NCBI GenBank assembly: GCA_021604725.1
Contig: BQJN01000046.1
Coordinates: 1-35,967 of the forward strand
Direction: 5' to 3'
Length of the DNA: 35,967 nt
From: Lysobacteraceae bacterium
Lineage (GTDB): Bacteria > Pseudomonadota > Gammaproteobacteria > Xanthomonadales > BQJN01
Shown: positions 15,433 to 23,308 of the stretch, piece by piece
Layout: each line of letters begins with the position of its first letter
Position numbering within the stretch: position 1 is the stretch's first letter
The notes under the pieces: generated by a model
Databases searched by the model: none
Told to the model about the DNA's origin: nothing
Seen by the model: the letters and a program-made list of their open reading frames with translations, nothing else
Position numbers and translations under genes: made by a program

Positions 15433-16815
15433 ATGGCGCAGACGAAAAAGAAGAACTTTGCTGACGGGGCCAACGTTCCGCCACACTCCATCGAAGCCGA
15501 ACAAGCCGTACTGGGCGGCTTGATGCTGTCAACCGAGGCCTGGGACCGCGTCGCCGACAGGATTGTCGAAGAGGACTTCTATACGCATCAACATCGCTTG
15601 ATCTTCAGAGCCATTGCTGTGCTGCAGGATCAAAACAAACCCAGCGATATGATCACTGTCGGTGAGACCTTCGAGGCTGAGGGCAAGCTGGAAGAAATTG
15701 GTAGCGTGGCGTACTTGACCGAACTGGCGTCAAATACCCCCAGTGTCGCCAACATCGCAGCCTACGCAGATATCGTTCGCGAAAAGTCGATCCTGCGTCG
15801 TTTGATTGATGTTGGGCACACCATTGCTCACGACGGCTATCAGCCTGAAGGACGAAATTCTTCGGAACTGCTTGAGGGTGCTGAAAAGGCGGTCTTTGAG
15901 ATCAGAGAAGCTGGTGCCAAGAGGGGTGGTGATTTCGTGTCCATCCGCGAGGGCGTGCGTCAGGCCTTTGCCAACCTCGAGTACCTGTATGAGCTCGAAG
16001 GTGGCGTGACCGGTGTGGCCAGTGGCTTTCGCGACTTCGATGAAAAGACAGCTGGTTTGCAACGCGGCGACCTGGTGATCGTTGCCGGACGACCATCCAT
16101 GGGCAAAACATCATTTGCCATGAACCTGGCCGAGAACGCCGCCATCAAATGCAAAACCAGCGTTGCCGTGTTCAGTATGGAAATGTCGGCCGTGCAGTTG
16201 GTTACGCGCATGATTTCGTCCCTTGGGCGCGTCAATCAGCACCGGCTGCGCACCGGTGATTTGCTGGACGAAGACTGGCCCCGCATCACCTCGGCGATGA
16301 ACTTGTTGACCGAGACCAAAATATTTATCGATGAAACACCGGGCTTGTCGCCGCTGGAGCTGCGTACGCGGGCCCGCCGTCTGAAGCGCGATCATGATCT
16401 GGGCATGATCGTGGTCGACTACCTGCAGCTGATGTCGGTGCCAGGCAACACCGAGAACCGCGCCACCGAGATCTCCGAGATTTCTCGATCGCTCAAGTCG
16501 CTGGCACGCGAGCTCAACGTACCGGTGATTGCCTTGTCACAGCTGAACCGCAGCCTTGAGCAGCGACCGAACAAGCGTCCCATCATGTCCGACCTTCGCG
16601 AGTCCGGCAGTATCGAGCAGGACGCCGATGTTATCGCCTTTATTTACCGTGATGAGGTGTATAACCCCGAATCGCCAGACAAAGGCAAGGCCGAGATCAT
16701 TATTGGCAAGCAGCGAAATGGCAGTACCGGGACGGTGCCGCTGACCTTTCAAGGTCAATACACTCGCTTTGACAACTTCACTAGTGATGTCTTTATTTCC
16801 GGTGACGCCGAATGA
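15433..16815 (+). CDS. dnaB: Replicative DNA helicase
   Basis: About 460 residues from ATG at 15433 (E. coli DnaB 471); an in-frame GTG at 15400 would add 11 residues without homologous meaning. The N-terminal collar domain begins PPHSIEAEQAVLGGLML; the RecA-like ATPase domain has Walker A GRPSMGKTSFA, Walker B region MIVVDYLQLM, and QLNRSLEQRPNKRP with DLRESGSIEQDAD. DnaB unwinds DNA at the replication fork as a ring hexamer on the lagging strand. The rplI-dnaB-alr order is widely conserved. The stop overlaps alr by ATGA. No intein is present. Confidence 0.96.
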   Translation: MAQTKKKNFADGANVPPHSIEAEQAVLGGLMLSTEAWDRVADRIVEEDFYTHQHRLIFRAIAVLQDQNKPSDMITVGETFEAEGKLEEIGSVAYLTELASNTPSVANIAAYADIVREKSILRRLIDVGHTIAHDGYQPEGRNSSELLEGAEKAVFEIREAGAKRGGDFVSIREGVRQAFANLEYLYELEGGVTGVASGFRDFDEKTAGLQRGDLVIVAGRPSMGKTSFAMNLAENAAIKCKTSVAVFSMEMSAVQLVTRMISSLGRVNQHRLRTGDLLDEDWPRITSAMNLLTETKIFIDETPGLSPLELRTRARRLKRDHDLGMIVVDYLQLMSVPGNTENRATEISEISRSLKSLARELNVPVIALSQLNRSLEQRPNKRPIMSDLRESGSIEQDADVIAFIYRDEVYNPESPDKGKAEIIIGKQRNGSTGTVPLTFQGQYTRFDNFTSDVFISGDAE

Positions 16816-17924
16816 GTCGATTCACTCGAGCAACGGTGAATGTATCGGCACTGCGACATAACCTTGAGAGGGTGCGTGCCCTGGCGCCGGGTCGCAAGGT
16901 CATGGCGGTGGTTAAAGCCAATGCATACGGCCACGGCTTGGCCGATGTCGCCCACGCATTGTCAGCTGCCGACGCCTACGCCGTGGCAACGGTGCAGGAG
17001 GCTAGAGATCTGCGCGGTGCCGGTGTCGACGGGCGAATCATCCTGCTGGAGGGCATCCACCGGGCTGATGATTTAAGCACTGTGTCTGAGCTGGATCTGG
17101 ACATGGTGGTGCACGATCACTCGCAGATTAAATTTCTGAGCAACGAATCCAAACTCAGAGGGGTCAGGGTCTGGCTAAAATTTGACACAGGCATGAATCG
17201 CCTTGGCTTCCATGCTGATGAGCTACCCAACATCTACCAGACCTTGCGCAACTGCCCGGCGGTGGCCAAGGAGATCTACTTGATGAGTCACCTGGCCTGC
17301 GCGGATGAACCCGACAACGAGCATACCCGGGCCCAAATTGAACGTTGGCATCAAGCGATGCGCGGCTATGCGGGCGAGAAGTCGCTGGCAAATTCGGCGG
17401 GTATCCTGGTTTGGCCGCGGACCCATGCTGACTGGGTTCGAGCGGGCTTGATGCTGTATGGCGTCTCGCCTGTCGCCGGATTCGTTGCAGAAAATCATTT
17501 GCTTCAGCCTGCGATGACATTGTCCAGTGAACTCATTGCGGTGCACCAGGTACGTGGCGGTGAAACAGTCGGCTACGGCGCGACCTATGAATGTCCCGAA
17601 GACATGATGGTGGGCACGGTGGCGATTGGCTACGGCGATGGCTATCCGCGTTTTAGAAGGCCCGGTGCCCGGGTGGTCATACACGGTCGACAATGCCCGG
17701 TGATTGGCAATGTATCGATGGATATGACCTGCGTTGATCTGCGCGACGTGCCCAATGCTCAGGTCGGTGCCGAGGTTGAGCTTTGGGGGCAACAGTTACC
17801 CATCGAGTTGGTCGCTCAATGGGCCGATACCATACCCTGGGTATTGATGTGCGGCATCACCCGTCGAGTTGAGATGGAGTATGTGGCAGAGCAGGCGGCA
17901 CCAAGTGAAGCTCGCGCCTGCTAA
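16812..17924 (+). CDS. alr: Alanine racemase
   Basis: A 370-residue fold-type III PLP enzyme making D-alanine for peptidoglycan. The catalytic lysine is Lys35 in VVKANAYGHG, and the second catalytic base is Tyr255 in VGYGATYE; FDTGMNRLG and GNVSMDMTCVDL are further family segments. The length equals typical Alr (about 360). The start overlaps the dnaB stop (ATGA), so cell-wall precursor supply is translated together with the replicative helicase. The biosynthetic Alr and catabolic DadX cannot be told apart from sequence, but the location after dnaB fits alr. It converges on pspF with an 11-nt gap. Confidence 0.95.
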   Translation: MSRFTRATVNVSALRHNLERVRALAPGRKVMAVVKANAYGHGLADVAHALSAADAYAVATVQEARDLRGAGVDGRIILLEGIHRADDLSTVSELDLDMVVHDHSQIKFLSNESKLRGVRVWLKFDTGMNRLGFHADELPNIYQTLRNCPAVAKEIYLMSHLACADEPDNEHTRAQIERWHQAMRGYAGEKSLANSAGILVWPRTHADWVRAGLMLYGVSPVAGFVAENHLLQPAMTLSSELIAVHQVRGGETVGYGATYECPEDMMVGTVAIGYGDGYPRFRRPGARVVIHGRQCPVIGNVSMDMTCVDLRDVPNAQVGAEVELWGQQLPIELVAQWADTIPWVLMCGITRRVEMEYVAEQAAPSEARAC

Positions 17925-17935
17925 AGCGGACGCGT

Positions 17936-18940
17936 TCAGCCATCCAATAGTTCGTACTTGCGCAAGTAGCCACGTAGCTGATGGTAAGTTAGCCCAAGAA
18001 AATCCGCTGTTTTGCGTTGGTTGTAACGGTTTTCCTTCATGGCGTTCTTCAGCAAACGGATCTCATAGTCGCTGATATGTTGCTTAAAATCGATGGCACT
18101 ATCGGGCACATCCTGAACCTCGACTTGTGGTGACGACGAGTCTTGTCCAGGGCGGTACGGTGAGGCGAAGGGATCAAAATCAATCTCGCCTATCGCCTGA
18201 TCTGGATCCTCAAGCCGATAAACCGCGCGCTCCACCACGTTCTTGAGCTCTCGCACATTGCCTGGCCAGCGGTAGTTGTTCAATTGCTCGGTTGCCTCTG
18301 CGCTAAACCCCGAAAACACCTCGCGCCCCAACTCACCAGTCATGGCGCGAGCAAAGTGGGTGGCCAATGGGTCAATGTCTTCGCGGCGATGACGCAGCGG
18401 CGGCAAAGTGATGACATCAAATGCCAGTCGATCCAACAAGTCGGCGCGAAACTGGCCTTTCTCAGCCAGGGTCGGCAGGTCTTCATTGGTCGCGCCGACC
18501 AGTCGCACATCGCAACGAATAGAGCGGTCCCCGCCGACACGCTCAAACACGCCATATTCGATGACGCGCAGGATTTTCTCCTGAACGCCGAGGCTGGTGT
18601 TGGCCAGCTCGTCAAGAAATAGCGTGCCTCTATCGGCCAGCTCGAAACGCCCCGCACGGCGTTTGCTGGCACCGGTAAACGAGCCCGATTCATGGCCGAA
18701 CAGCTCACTCTCAAGCAAGGACTCGGCCAGTGCCGCACAGTTCAAGGTCACCAGGGTTTGTTCCCAGCGGCTGGACAGGTAGTGCAGCCTTGATGCAATC
18801 AACTCCTTGCCCGTGCCTCTTTCGCCGATGATCAGTACAGGTCGGTTCAGTGGGGCCACCTTGGACACACGCTCCAACACCTCCATGAACGCGGGGGATT
18901 CGCCAATCAACGGCAATTCTTCGACGGAGCGCGGTTGCAT
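17936..18940 (-). CDS. pspF: Sigma-54-dependent activator PspF
   Basis: 334 residues, consisting of an AAA+ domain followed by a Fis-type helix-turn-helix, with no N-terminal receiver or sensor domain, which is the PspF layout. It matches E. coli PspF strongly: PVLIIGERGTGKELIASRLH (Walker A), ESELFGHESGSFTGA, LFLDELA (Walker B), DLLDRLAFDVITLPPLR, YRWPGNVRELKNVVER, and the C-terminal NQRKTADFLGLTYHQLRGYL. The sigma-54 contact loop reads GSFTGA rather than GAFTGA. PspF activates the phage-shock operon pspABC and is held in check by PspA. No psp target gene lies in this window; the divergent neighbour is radA. It converges on alr. Confidence 0.93.
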   Translation of the reverse strand: MQPRSVEELPLIGESPAFMEVLERVSKVAPLNRPVLIIGERGTGKELIASRLHYLSSRWEQTLVTLNCAALAESLLESELFGHESGSFTGASKRRAGRFELADRGTLFLDELANTSLGVQEKILRVIEYGVFERVGGDRSIRCDVRLVGATNEDLPTLAEKGQFRADLLDRLAFDVITLPPLRHRREDIDPLATHFARAMTGELGREVFSGFSAEATEQLNNYRWPGNVRELKNVVERAVYRLEDPDQAIGEIDFDPFASPYRPGQDSSSPQVEVQDVPDSAIDFKQHISDYEIRLLKNAMKENRYNQRKTADFLGLTYHQLRGYLRKYELLDG

Positions 18941-19012
18941 TTAGGGGCCCTCGGCTTCGATTTATCAGGTTTTGATAGTCCATAATGATAGCATTCAAGC
19001 TTGTCGATATTG

Positions 19013-20383
19013 ATGGGCCAAACGTTGGCAAAAGACAAAACTGAATACGTCTGCTCTGATTGTGGGGCGACGTCGAGCAAATGGATTGGACAGTGCACCG
19101 GTTGCCTGGCCTGGAACACCATGGCCGAGCAGGTAAAGTCCAAGGCGATGACTACCCAGCACCGTGGCTATGCCGGCACGGCAGGCAGCAGCGCCATCCG
19201 TGCTCTGGACTCCATTGAAGCGGGCAACGAGGTGCGGCAGCCGATTGGTGTTGCTGAGCTTGATCGAGTACTCGGCGGGGGCTTGGTCAGCGGCGGCGTT
19301 GTTCTGCTTGGTGGCGACCCTGGTATTGGCAAATCGACCCTGTTGTTGCAAGTTCTGGCCCGGCTGTCGACAACGATTTCGGTGCTTTACATCACCGGTG
19401 AGGAGTCGCTGCAACAGCTGGCTTTGCGTGCCGAACGGCTGAAGCTGGATGTGAAAAACGTTCAGTGCCTATCGGAAACCTGCGTAGAGACCATCATGCG
19501 TCAGGTCGGTCAACACCGGCCGGATGTGATCGTGATCGACTCGATTCAGACCCTGTTTACCGAACAGCTGCAGTCAGCCCCCGGTTCTGTTGCCCAGGTT
19601 CGTGAGTCCGCTGCCCAATTGGTACGCATGGCCAAAGCGTCCAATGTTGCGACATTCCTGGTCGGCCACGTGACCAAGGAAGGCGGCATCGCTGGACCGC
19701 GCGTACTTGAACACATGGTTGATACCGTGCTGTTTTTTGAGGGTGATGGCAGTCGGCGCTATCGGGTGTTGCGAGCGATCAAGAATCGATTCGGTGCAGT
19801 CAATGAACTGGGCGTATTCGCGATGACCGATGGTGGCTTGAAGGAAGTGGCCAATCCATCGGCCATGTTCTTGTCAGGGCGAGGAGAGGCCAGCTCCGGT
19901 AGCGCGGTACTGGCTGCCTGGGAGGGGACGCGGCCGCTGCTGGTCGAAGTGCAGGCCCTGGTTGACCGCTCGCCCGCGCAGCCACGTCGCGTGGCCGTTG
20001 GTGTCGATCCGCATCGACTGGCCATGTTGCTCGCCGTGATGCACCGTCAGGCGGGTATTCCGGTAGTAGATCAAGATGTCTTTATCAACGTGGTCGGCGG
20101 TGTGCGAATCGTTGAGACCGCGTCTGATCTTGCACTGGCCAGCGCCATCTACTCAAGTTTGCGCGACAGCCCACTGCCAATGGACTTGCTGGTATTCGGC
20201 GAGTTGGGCTTGGGTGGTGAGCTCAGGCCCGTGCCTTATGGTGAGGACAGGTTGAGAGAAGCGGCTAAACATGGCTTTAAGCAGGCCATCGTCGCTCAGG
20301 CCAATGCACCGAAACGTGCCATCGCCGGTATGAAAGTCAACGCAGTGAAAACCCTGTCACAGGCCCTGGACTTGTTGACCTGA
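19013..20383 (+). CDS. radA: DNA repair protein RadA
   Basis: About 456 residues from ATG at 19013; a TTG at 19025 would give the more usual N-terminus MAKDKTEYVC, and no Shine-Dalgarno decides between them. The N-terminal four-cysteine zinc finger (CSDCG with CTGC) is followed by a RecA-like ATPase with Walker A GGDPGIGKSTLLLQ (about residues 100-113), the RadA-specific KNRFGAVNELGVF, and a C-terminal Lon-like domain (about 290-456, with GELGLGGELRPV). RadA drives branch migration in recombinational repair. It is divergent from pspF and ends 15 nt before the opposing PilZ gene. Confidence 0.95.
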   Translation: MGQTLAKDKTEYVCSDCGATSSKWIGQCTGCLAWNTMAEQVKSKAMTTQHRGYAGTAGSSAIRALDSIEAGNEVRQPIGVAELDRVLGGGLVSGGVVLLGGDPGIGKSTLLLQVLARLSTTISVLYITGEESLQQLALRAERLKLDVKNVQCLSETCVETIMRQVGQHRPDVIVIDSIQTLFTEQLQSAPGSVAQVRESAAQLVRMAKASNVATFLVGHVTKEGGIAGPRVLEHMVDTVLFFEGDGSRRYRVLRAIKNRFGAVNELGVFAMTDGGLKEVANPSAMFLSGRGEASSGSAVLAAWEGTRPLLVEVQALVDRSPAQPRRVAVGVDPHRLAMLLAVMHRQAGIPVVDQDVFINVVGGVRIVETASDLALASAIYSSLRDSPLPMDLLVFGELGLGGELRPVPYGEDRLREAAKHGFKQAIVAQANAPKRAIAGMKVNAVKTLSQALDLLT

Positions 20384-20398
20384 AAAATGCAGATCAGT

Positions 20399-20761
20399 CT
20401 AGCCGAGCGCGCTCAACTCGCGGTTCAACAGGTTCGGATCACCCAGGTTCAACTCGATCAATCGTTTTAAATGGGTGAAACTGTCGAGATCGATCTTGTC
20501 ACATTGACAGCCAATGGTTGTTTCGTCGACGTGGGCGACTGTTACAGCCATGCTGATGTAGACGCTGCCGGCGAGCATCAACTCGACACGATAGCGTTGA
20601 TCGATTTTTCCATCCCAATCACTGGGCTTGGTGATCAACACGCCCTTCAATGAAATGTCCACCAGTTCACCCTGCCATTTCTGGCTGGGGGAATAGATAT
20701 TGACGGCGGCTTCAAATGGAAACCGGCGGAACCGTCTGCGCTCGTTTACCTGCTCAAGCAT
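20399..20761 (-). CDS. PilZ-domain protein, probable c-di-GMP binder
   Basis: 120 residues from ATG at 20761, covering little more than one PilZ domain. The c-di-GMP signature is present: NERRRFRRFPF (RxxxR, about residues 6-16) and DISLKGVLI (D/NxSxxG, about 38-46). Longer in-frame readings to 20872 run into an AT-rich gap and have no family resemblance. No Shine-Dalgarno is seen; the ATG is preceded by a run of A. The protein could act as a stand-alone c-di-GMP adaptor; its partner is unknown. It is 64 nt downstream of yfjD on the same strand and converges on radA. Confidence 0.85.
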   Translation of the reverse strand: MLEQVNERRRFRRFPFEAAVNIYSPSQKWQGELVDISLKGVLITKPSDWDGKIDQRYRVELMLAGSVYISMAVTVAHVDETTIGCQCDKIDLDSFTHLKRLIELNLGDPNLLNRELSALG

Positions 20762-20798
20762 TTTTTTTACGGCCGAAATTTCGTGCGACTTCTGAATA

Positions 20799-20820
20799 TT
20801 ATTATGCAAGTCTATAATAA
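20799..20820. repeat. AT-rich inverted repeat between yfjD and the PilZ gene
   Basis: TTATTAT/ATAATAA (20799-20805 with 20814-20820, 8-nt spacer) lies in the most AT-rich stretch of the window, about 40 nt before the PilZ start. It could be an operator or part of a promoter for the PilZ gene. Confidence 0.4.
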
Positions 20821-20825
20821 AAAGA

Positions 20826-22115
20826 CTATTCTTGCTCTTTCTGTGACGTAGTCGACAGTAATGTCGGCACAATGCGCACCGATTCGATGCGGTTGTCCGA
20901 TATTTCCACGATAGTCATTTCCAACCCTGAAATCTCAACAGTCGCACCAGCGTCTGGAATGGTTTCGAGCTGTTCAAGAACCAGGCCGTTAAGGGTGCGA
21001 GGCCCGTCCGTTGGCAGGCCCCAGTCCAAACGCCGATTCAAGCTACGCAGGTTGGCGTCGCCCCGCACCAAAAGGCTGCCGTCTTCAAGCTTGCTCAGAG
21101 TGCGCGGACGATCCAGCGTTGCCGGTTCTGTGGTGTACTCACCAACAATTTCTTCAAGGATGTCATCCAGCGTTACCAACCCCTGGATGTCGCCATATTC
21201 GTCAACCACCAGTCCGATACGCCGTTCGCGCCGCTGAAACTCAAGCAATTGTTGGGTAAGCGATGTGCCTTCAGGAATAAAGTAGGGTTTGCGGAGCGCT
21301 TTGTGCAAGCCTTCCGGAGCGAGTTTTCCAGCCGACAACTGGGCAATGATACTGCGGATGTGCAGCAGTCCGATAACGTTGTCTATGGACTCCCGATAAA
21401 TCACCAATCGCGTGTAGGAACTGTCTGAAATAGCCTTGATGATGTCTGGCCATTCCTGGTTCAGGTCGATGCCGGCGACATCACTTCTTGGGATCATGAT
21501 GTCGTCAACCATTGCTTCCTTCAAGTCGAGCAGGTTGAGCAACATGCGTTGATGGCGAACCGGTATTCGACTACCGCTCTCGTGTACCAGCGTTCGCAGC
21601 TCGTCCGAGGTGAGGTGATCATGATCAGCTGAGTGCTGCATTTGGAACAGGCGCAATATTCCGTTGGAAGCCTGATTGATTAGCCAAACCAAAGGCGACA
21701 ACGCCCACAAAAGGCCACGCAAGACGAAAGAGGCGGGAAAGGCCACCACCTGTGGTTTAAGGGCCGCAATGGTTTTTGGCGCCACTTCGGCAAAGATCAG
21801 AATAACCGCTGTCAGGATAAGTCCGGCGACGAAAACGGCGCTTTCTCCATACAAACGGATAGCGATTACGGTAGCCAGCGACGCCGCAAAAATGTTGACC
21901 AGGTTGTTGCCCAGCAATATCAGGCCAAGCAAGCGATCAGGTTGTTGCAGCAGGCGTTGTGCTCGTTGCGCCCCGCGATGACCATTGTTTGCCAGGTGCC
22001 GCACGCGATAGCGATTGAGCGCCATCAGTGCAGTTTCTGAACTGGAGAAAAAGGCGGAAACAACGATCAGTCCGGCGAGGATGCCGAACAAATAGCTTAA
22101 GGGTATGTCGTCCAA
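20826..22115 (-). CDS. yfjD: CNNM/CorC-family membrane protein (YfjD/CorB type)
   Basis: 429 residues with an N-terminal DUF21 membrane domain of four spans (about residues 5-140, including FFSSSETALMALNRYRVRH and FAEVAPKTIAAL), a CBS-domain pair (about 200-330, with DIMIPRSDVAGIDL and DEYGDIQGLVTLDDILEE), and a C-terminal CorC/HlyC domain (about 345-425). It matches E. coli YfjD (CorB) over its length. Family members are linked to magnesium or cobalt efflux and tolerance. The start codon is TTG at 22115, consistent with the homologue's N-terminus. As in E. coli, it lies next to ypjD and ffh. Confidence 0.93.
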   Translation of the reverse strand: MDDIPLSYLFGILAGLIVVSAFFSSSETALMALNRYRVRHLANNGHRGAQRAQRLLQQPDRLLGLILLGNNLVNIFAASLATVIAIRLYGESAVFVAGLILTAVILIFAEVAPKTIAALKPQVVAFPASFVLRGLLWALSPLVWLINQASNGILRLFQMQHSADHDHLTSDELRTLVHESGSRIPVRHQRMLLNLLDLKEAMVDDIMIPRSDVAGIDLNQEWPDIIKAISDSSYTRLVIYRESIDNVIGLLHIRSIIAQLSAGKLAPEGLHKALRKPYFIPEGTSLTQQLLEFQRRERRIGLVVDEYGDIQGLVTLDDILEEIVGEYTTEPATLDRPRTLSKLEDGSLLVRGDANLRSLNRRLDWGLPTDGPRTLNGLVLEQLETIPDAGATVEISGLEMTIVEISDNRIESVRIVPTLLSTTSQKEQE

Positions 22116-22220
22116 GCGAGTCCGAGGTTCGCTCTGTTAGCCAAAACAGCAACAAAGATACCAGATGTATCGGGTCTTGCAGAAGCTTTTCCTGTGCCGA
22201 AAGCGTGCCGCCAAAGGCGA

Positions 22221-23015
22221 TCAGGGTTTTTGCAGTATCAGCTCAATAACGAACTTGCTGCCAAAATAGGCCAATACCAGCAGCGCAACGCCCCACAGTG
22301 TCCAGTATGCGGCCTTGCGTCCGCGCCAGCCATAGCGCCACTGGCCCCAGATCAACGAGCCGAACAATAACCACGCCATACCAGAAAGAACGGTCTTGTG
22401 GATCAGGTGCTGCTGCTTCAGATCGCCGACAAACAGGCTGCCGGTAATCAGTACCAGCGTTAGCAGCGCAAAGCCAATCCTCACCGAGTAGGTGAGCAAG
22501 TCGTTCATCACGGTTAGAGGGGGCAGGGCACGAACCAATGATGCGGTCTGGTGACTGCGCAGCATTCGTTCCTGCGCCGCCAACAACAAGGCGTGCACTG
22601 CCGCCAGACAAAAGACGCTCCAGGCTACGGTTGCCAGGCCAATATGCACATTGAGTTGCCAGTCACCGGTCAGGCGCAAAATCTCATCCGACGGAAACAA
22701 TTCGTGCAACACAATGCTCGCTGCGATCAATGGGCCGATCACGGCGGCGTGATTCTCAACACGAAGCCAAATGGTAGAGATGATCAGGGTCAGAGCCGCG
22801 GTCCAGCTAAATAGCTCGAGTGCTGAAAAGAACGACATGTCCAGACCAAATTCGGCAATGGTGGCACTGCGACTGAAGCCGTGTAGCGCGACGGCCGAAC
22901 CGAGAAGGACGATCAGCAAGTAGCCGCGTTGGGTGCTGCCATGTCTCAGGCGCTGAACGGCCATCGCCCCGGCGATAACGTAACAAGCAACAGCGGAATA
23001 TAGCAGCAACAACAT
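22221..23015 (-). CDS. ypjD: Inner-membrane cytochrome c assembly-like protein YpjD
   Basis: 264 residues from ATG at 23015, with about eight hydrophobic segments, resembling the CcsA/CcmC family of haem-handling membrane proteins. It matches E. coli YpjD along its length (NVHIGLATVAWSVF, MPPL-like ALPPLTVM, KTVLSGMAWLLFGSLIWG, GWRGRKAAYW, LAYFGSKFV). The in-frame reading upstream to 23180 is low-complexity and not homologous, so the shorter start was chosen. The exact role is unknown; a haem-export or cytochrome-assembly function is family inference only. It lies upstream of yfjD and divergent from ffh. Confidence 0.9.
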   Translation of the reverse strand: MLLLLYSAVACYVIAGAMAVQRLRHGSTQRGYLLIVLLGSAVALHGFSRSATIAEFGLDMSFFSALELFSWTAALTLIISTIWLRVENHAAVIGPLIAASIVLHELFPSDEILRLTGDWQLNVHIGLATVAWSVFCLAAVHALLLAAQERMLRSHQTASLVRALPPLTVMNDLLTYSVRIGFALLTLVLITGSLFVGDLKQQHLIHKTVLSGMAWLLFGSLIWGQWRYGWRGRKAAYWTLWGVALLVLAYFGSKFVIELILQKP

Positions 23016-23308
23016 AGCTGGCGATGATGGCACAACAGATGGATCGCTGCCATCCCTAAACGAAGGTCTGCGGAGGCTAGAGGGACTAGCCGACCCGCCG
23101 GCCTGGTTGGCGTAGCGCAGCGAAGTCCAGAAGGCCGAGCGCATAGTGGCGACCTCCGTATCGCCGCGGTCGATTTCCATTTCGAACGGAACGAAATGGG
23201 ATAAGACCCAAGAACGGGCCGAAGTGACTCGGGCTCGCGCACCAACGTCGCATCAGCATGCGCTGACCCGGTATAATGCCGGGTTTGGTACTGACCTTAG
23301 AGTTCCCT
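23016..23308. other. Structured 293-nt gap between ypjD and ffh
   Basis: No convincing gene. The stretch contains perfect inverted repeats: CCATTTCG/CGAAATGG (23177-23184 with 23192-23199), GGCTAG/CTAGCC (23075-23080 with 23086-23091) and GGCGA/TCGCC (23148-23152 with 23161-23165). It also holds the ffh promoter at its right end. I see no match to 4.5S RNA, 6S RNA or tRNA. A small RNA or a dispersed palindromic repeat is possible. Confidence 0.4.
23272..23277 (+). promoter_or_regulatory. ffh promoter -10 box
   Basis: A consensus TATAAT lies 31 nt before the ffh ATG, followed by the GC-rich GCCGGG. No good -35 is seen at the proper spacing. Confidence 0.55.

Noticed and set aside
20761..20872. 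Longer N-terminus for the PilZ protein
   Set aside because: The extension crosses the AT-rich gap and the end of yfjD and adds no domain; the ATG at 20761 gives a complete PilZ domain.
23016..23271. 4.5S SRP RNA upstream of ffh
   Set aside because: No conserved GNAR-type tetraloop region or characteristic helix sequence was found.
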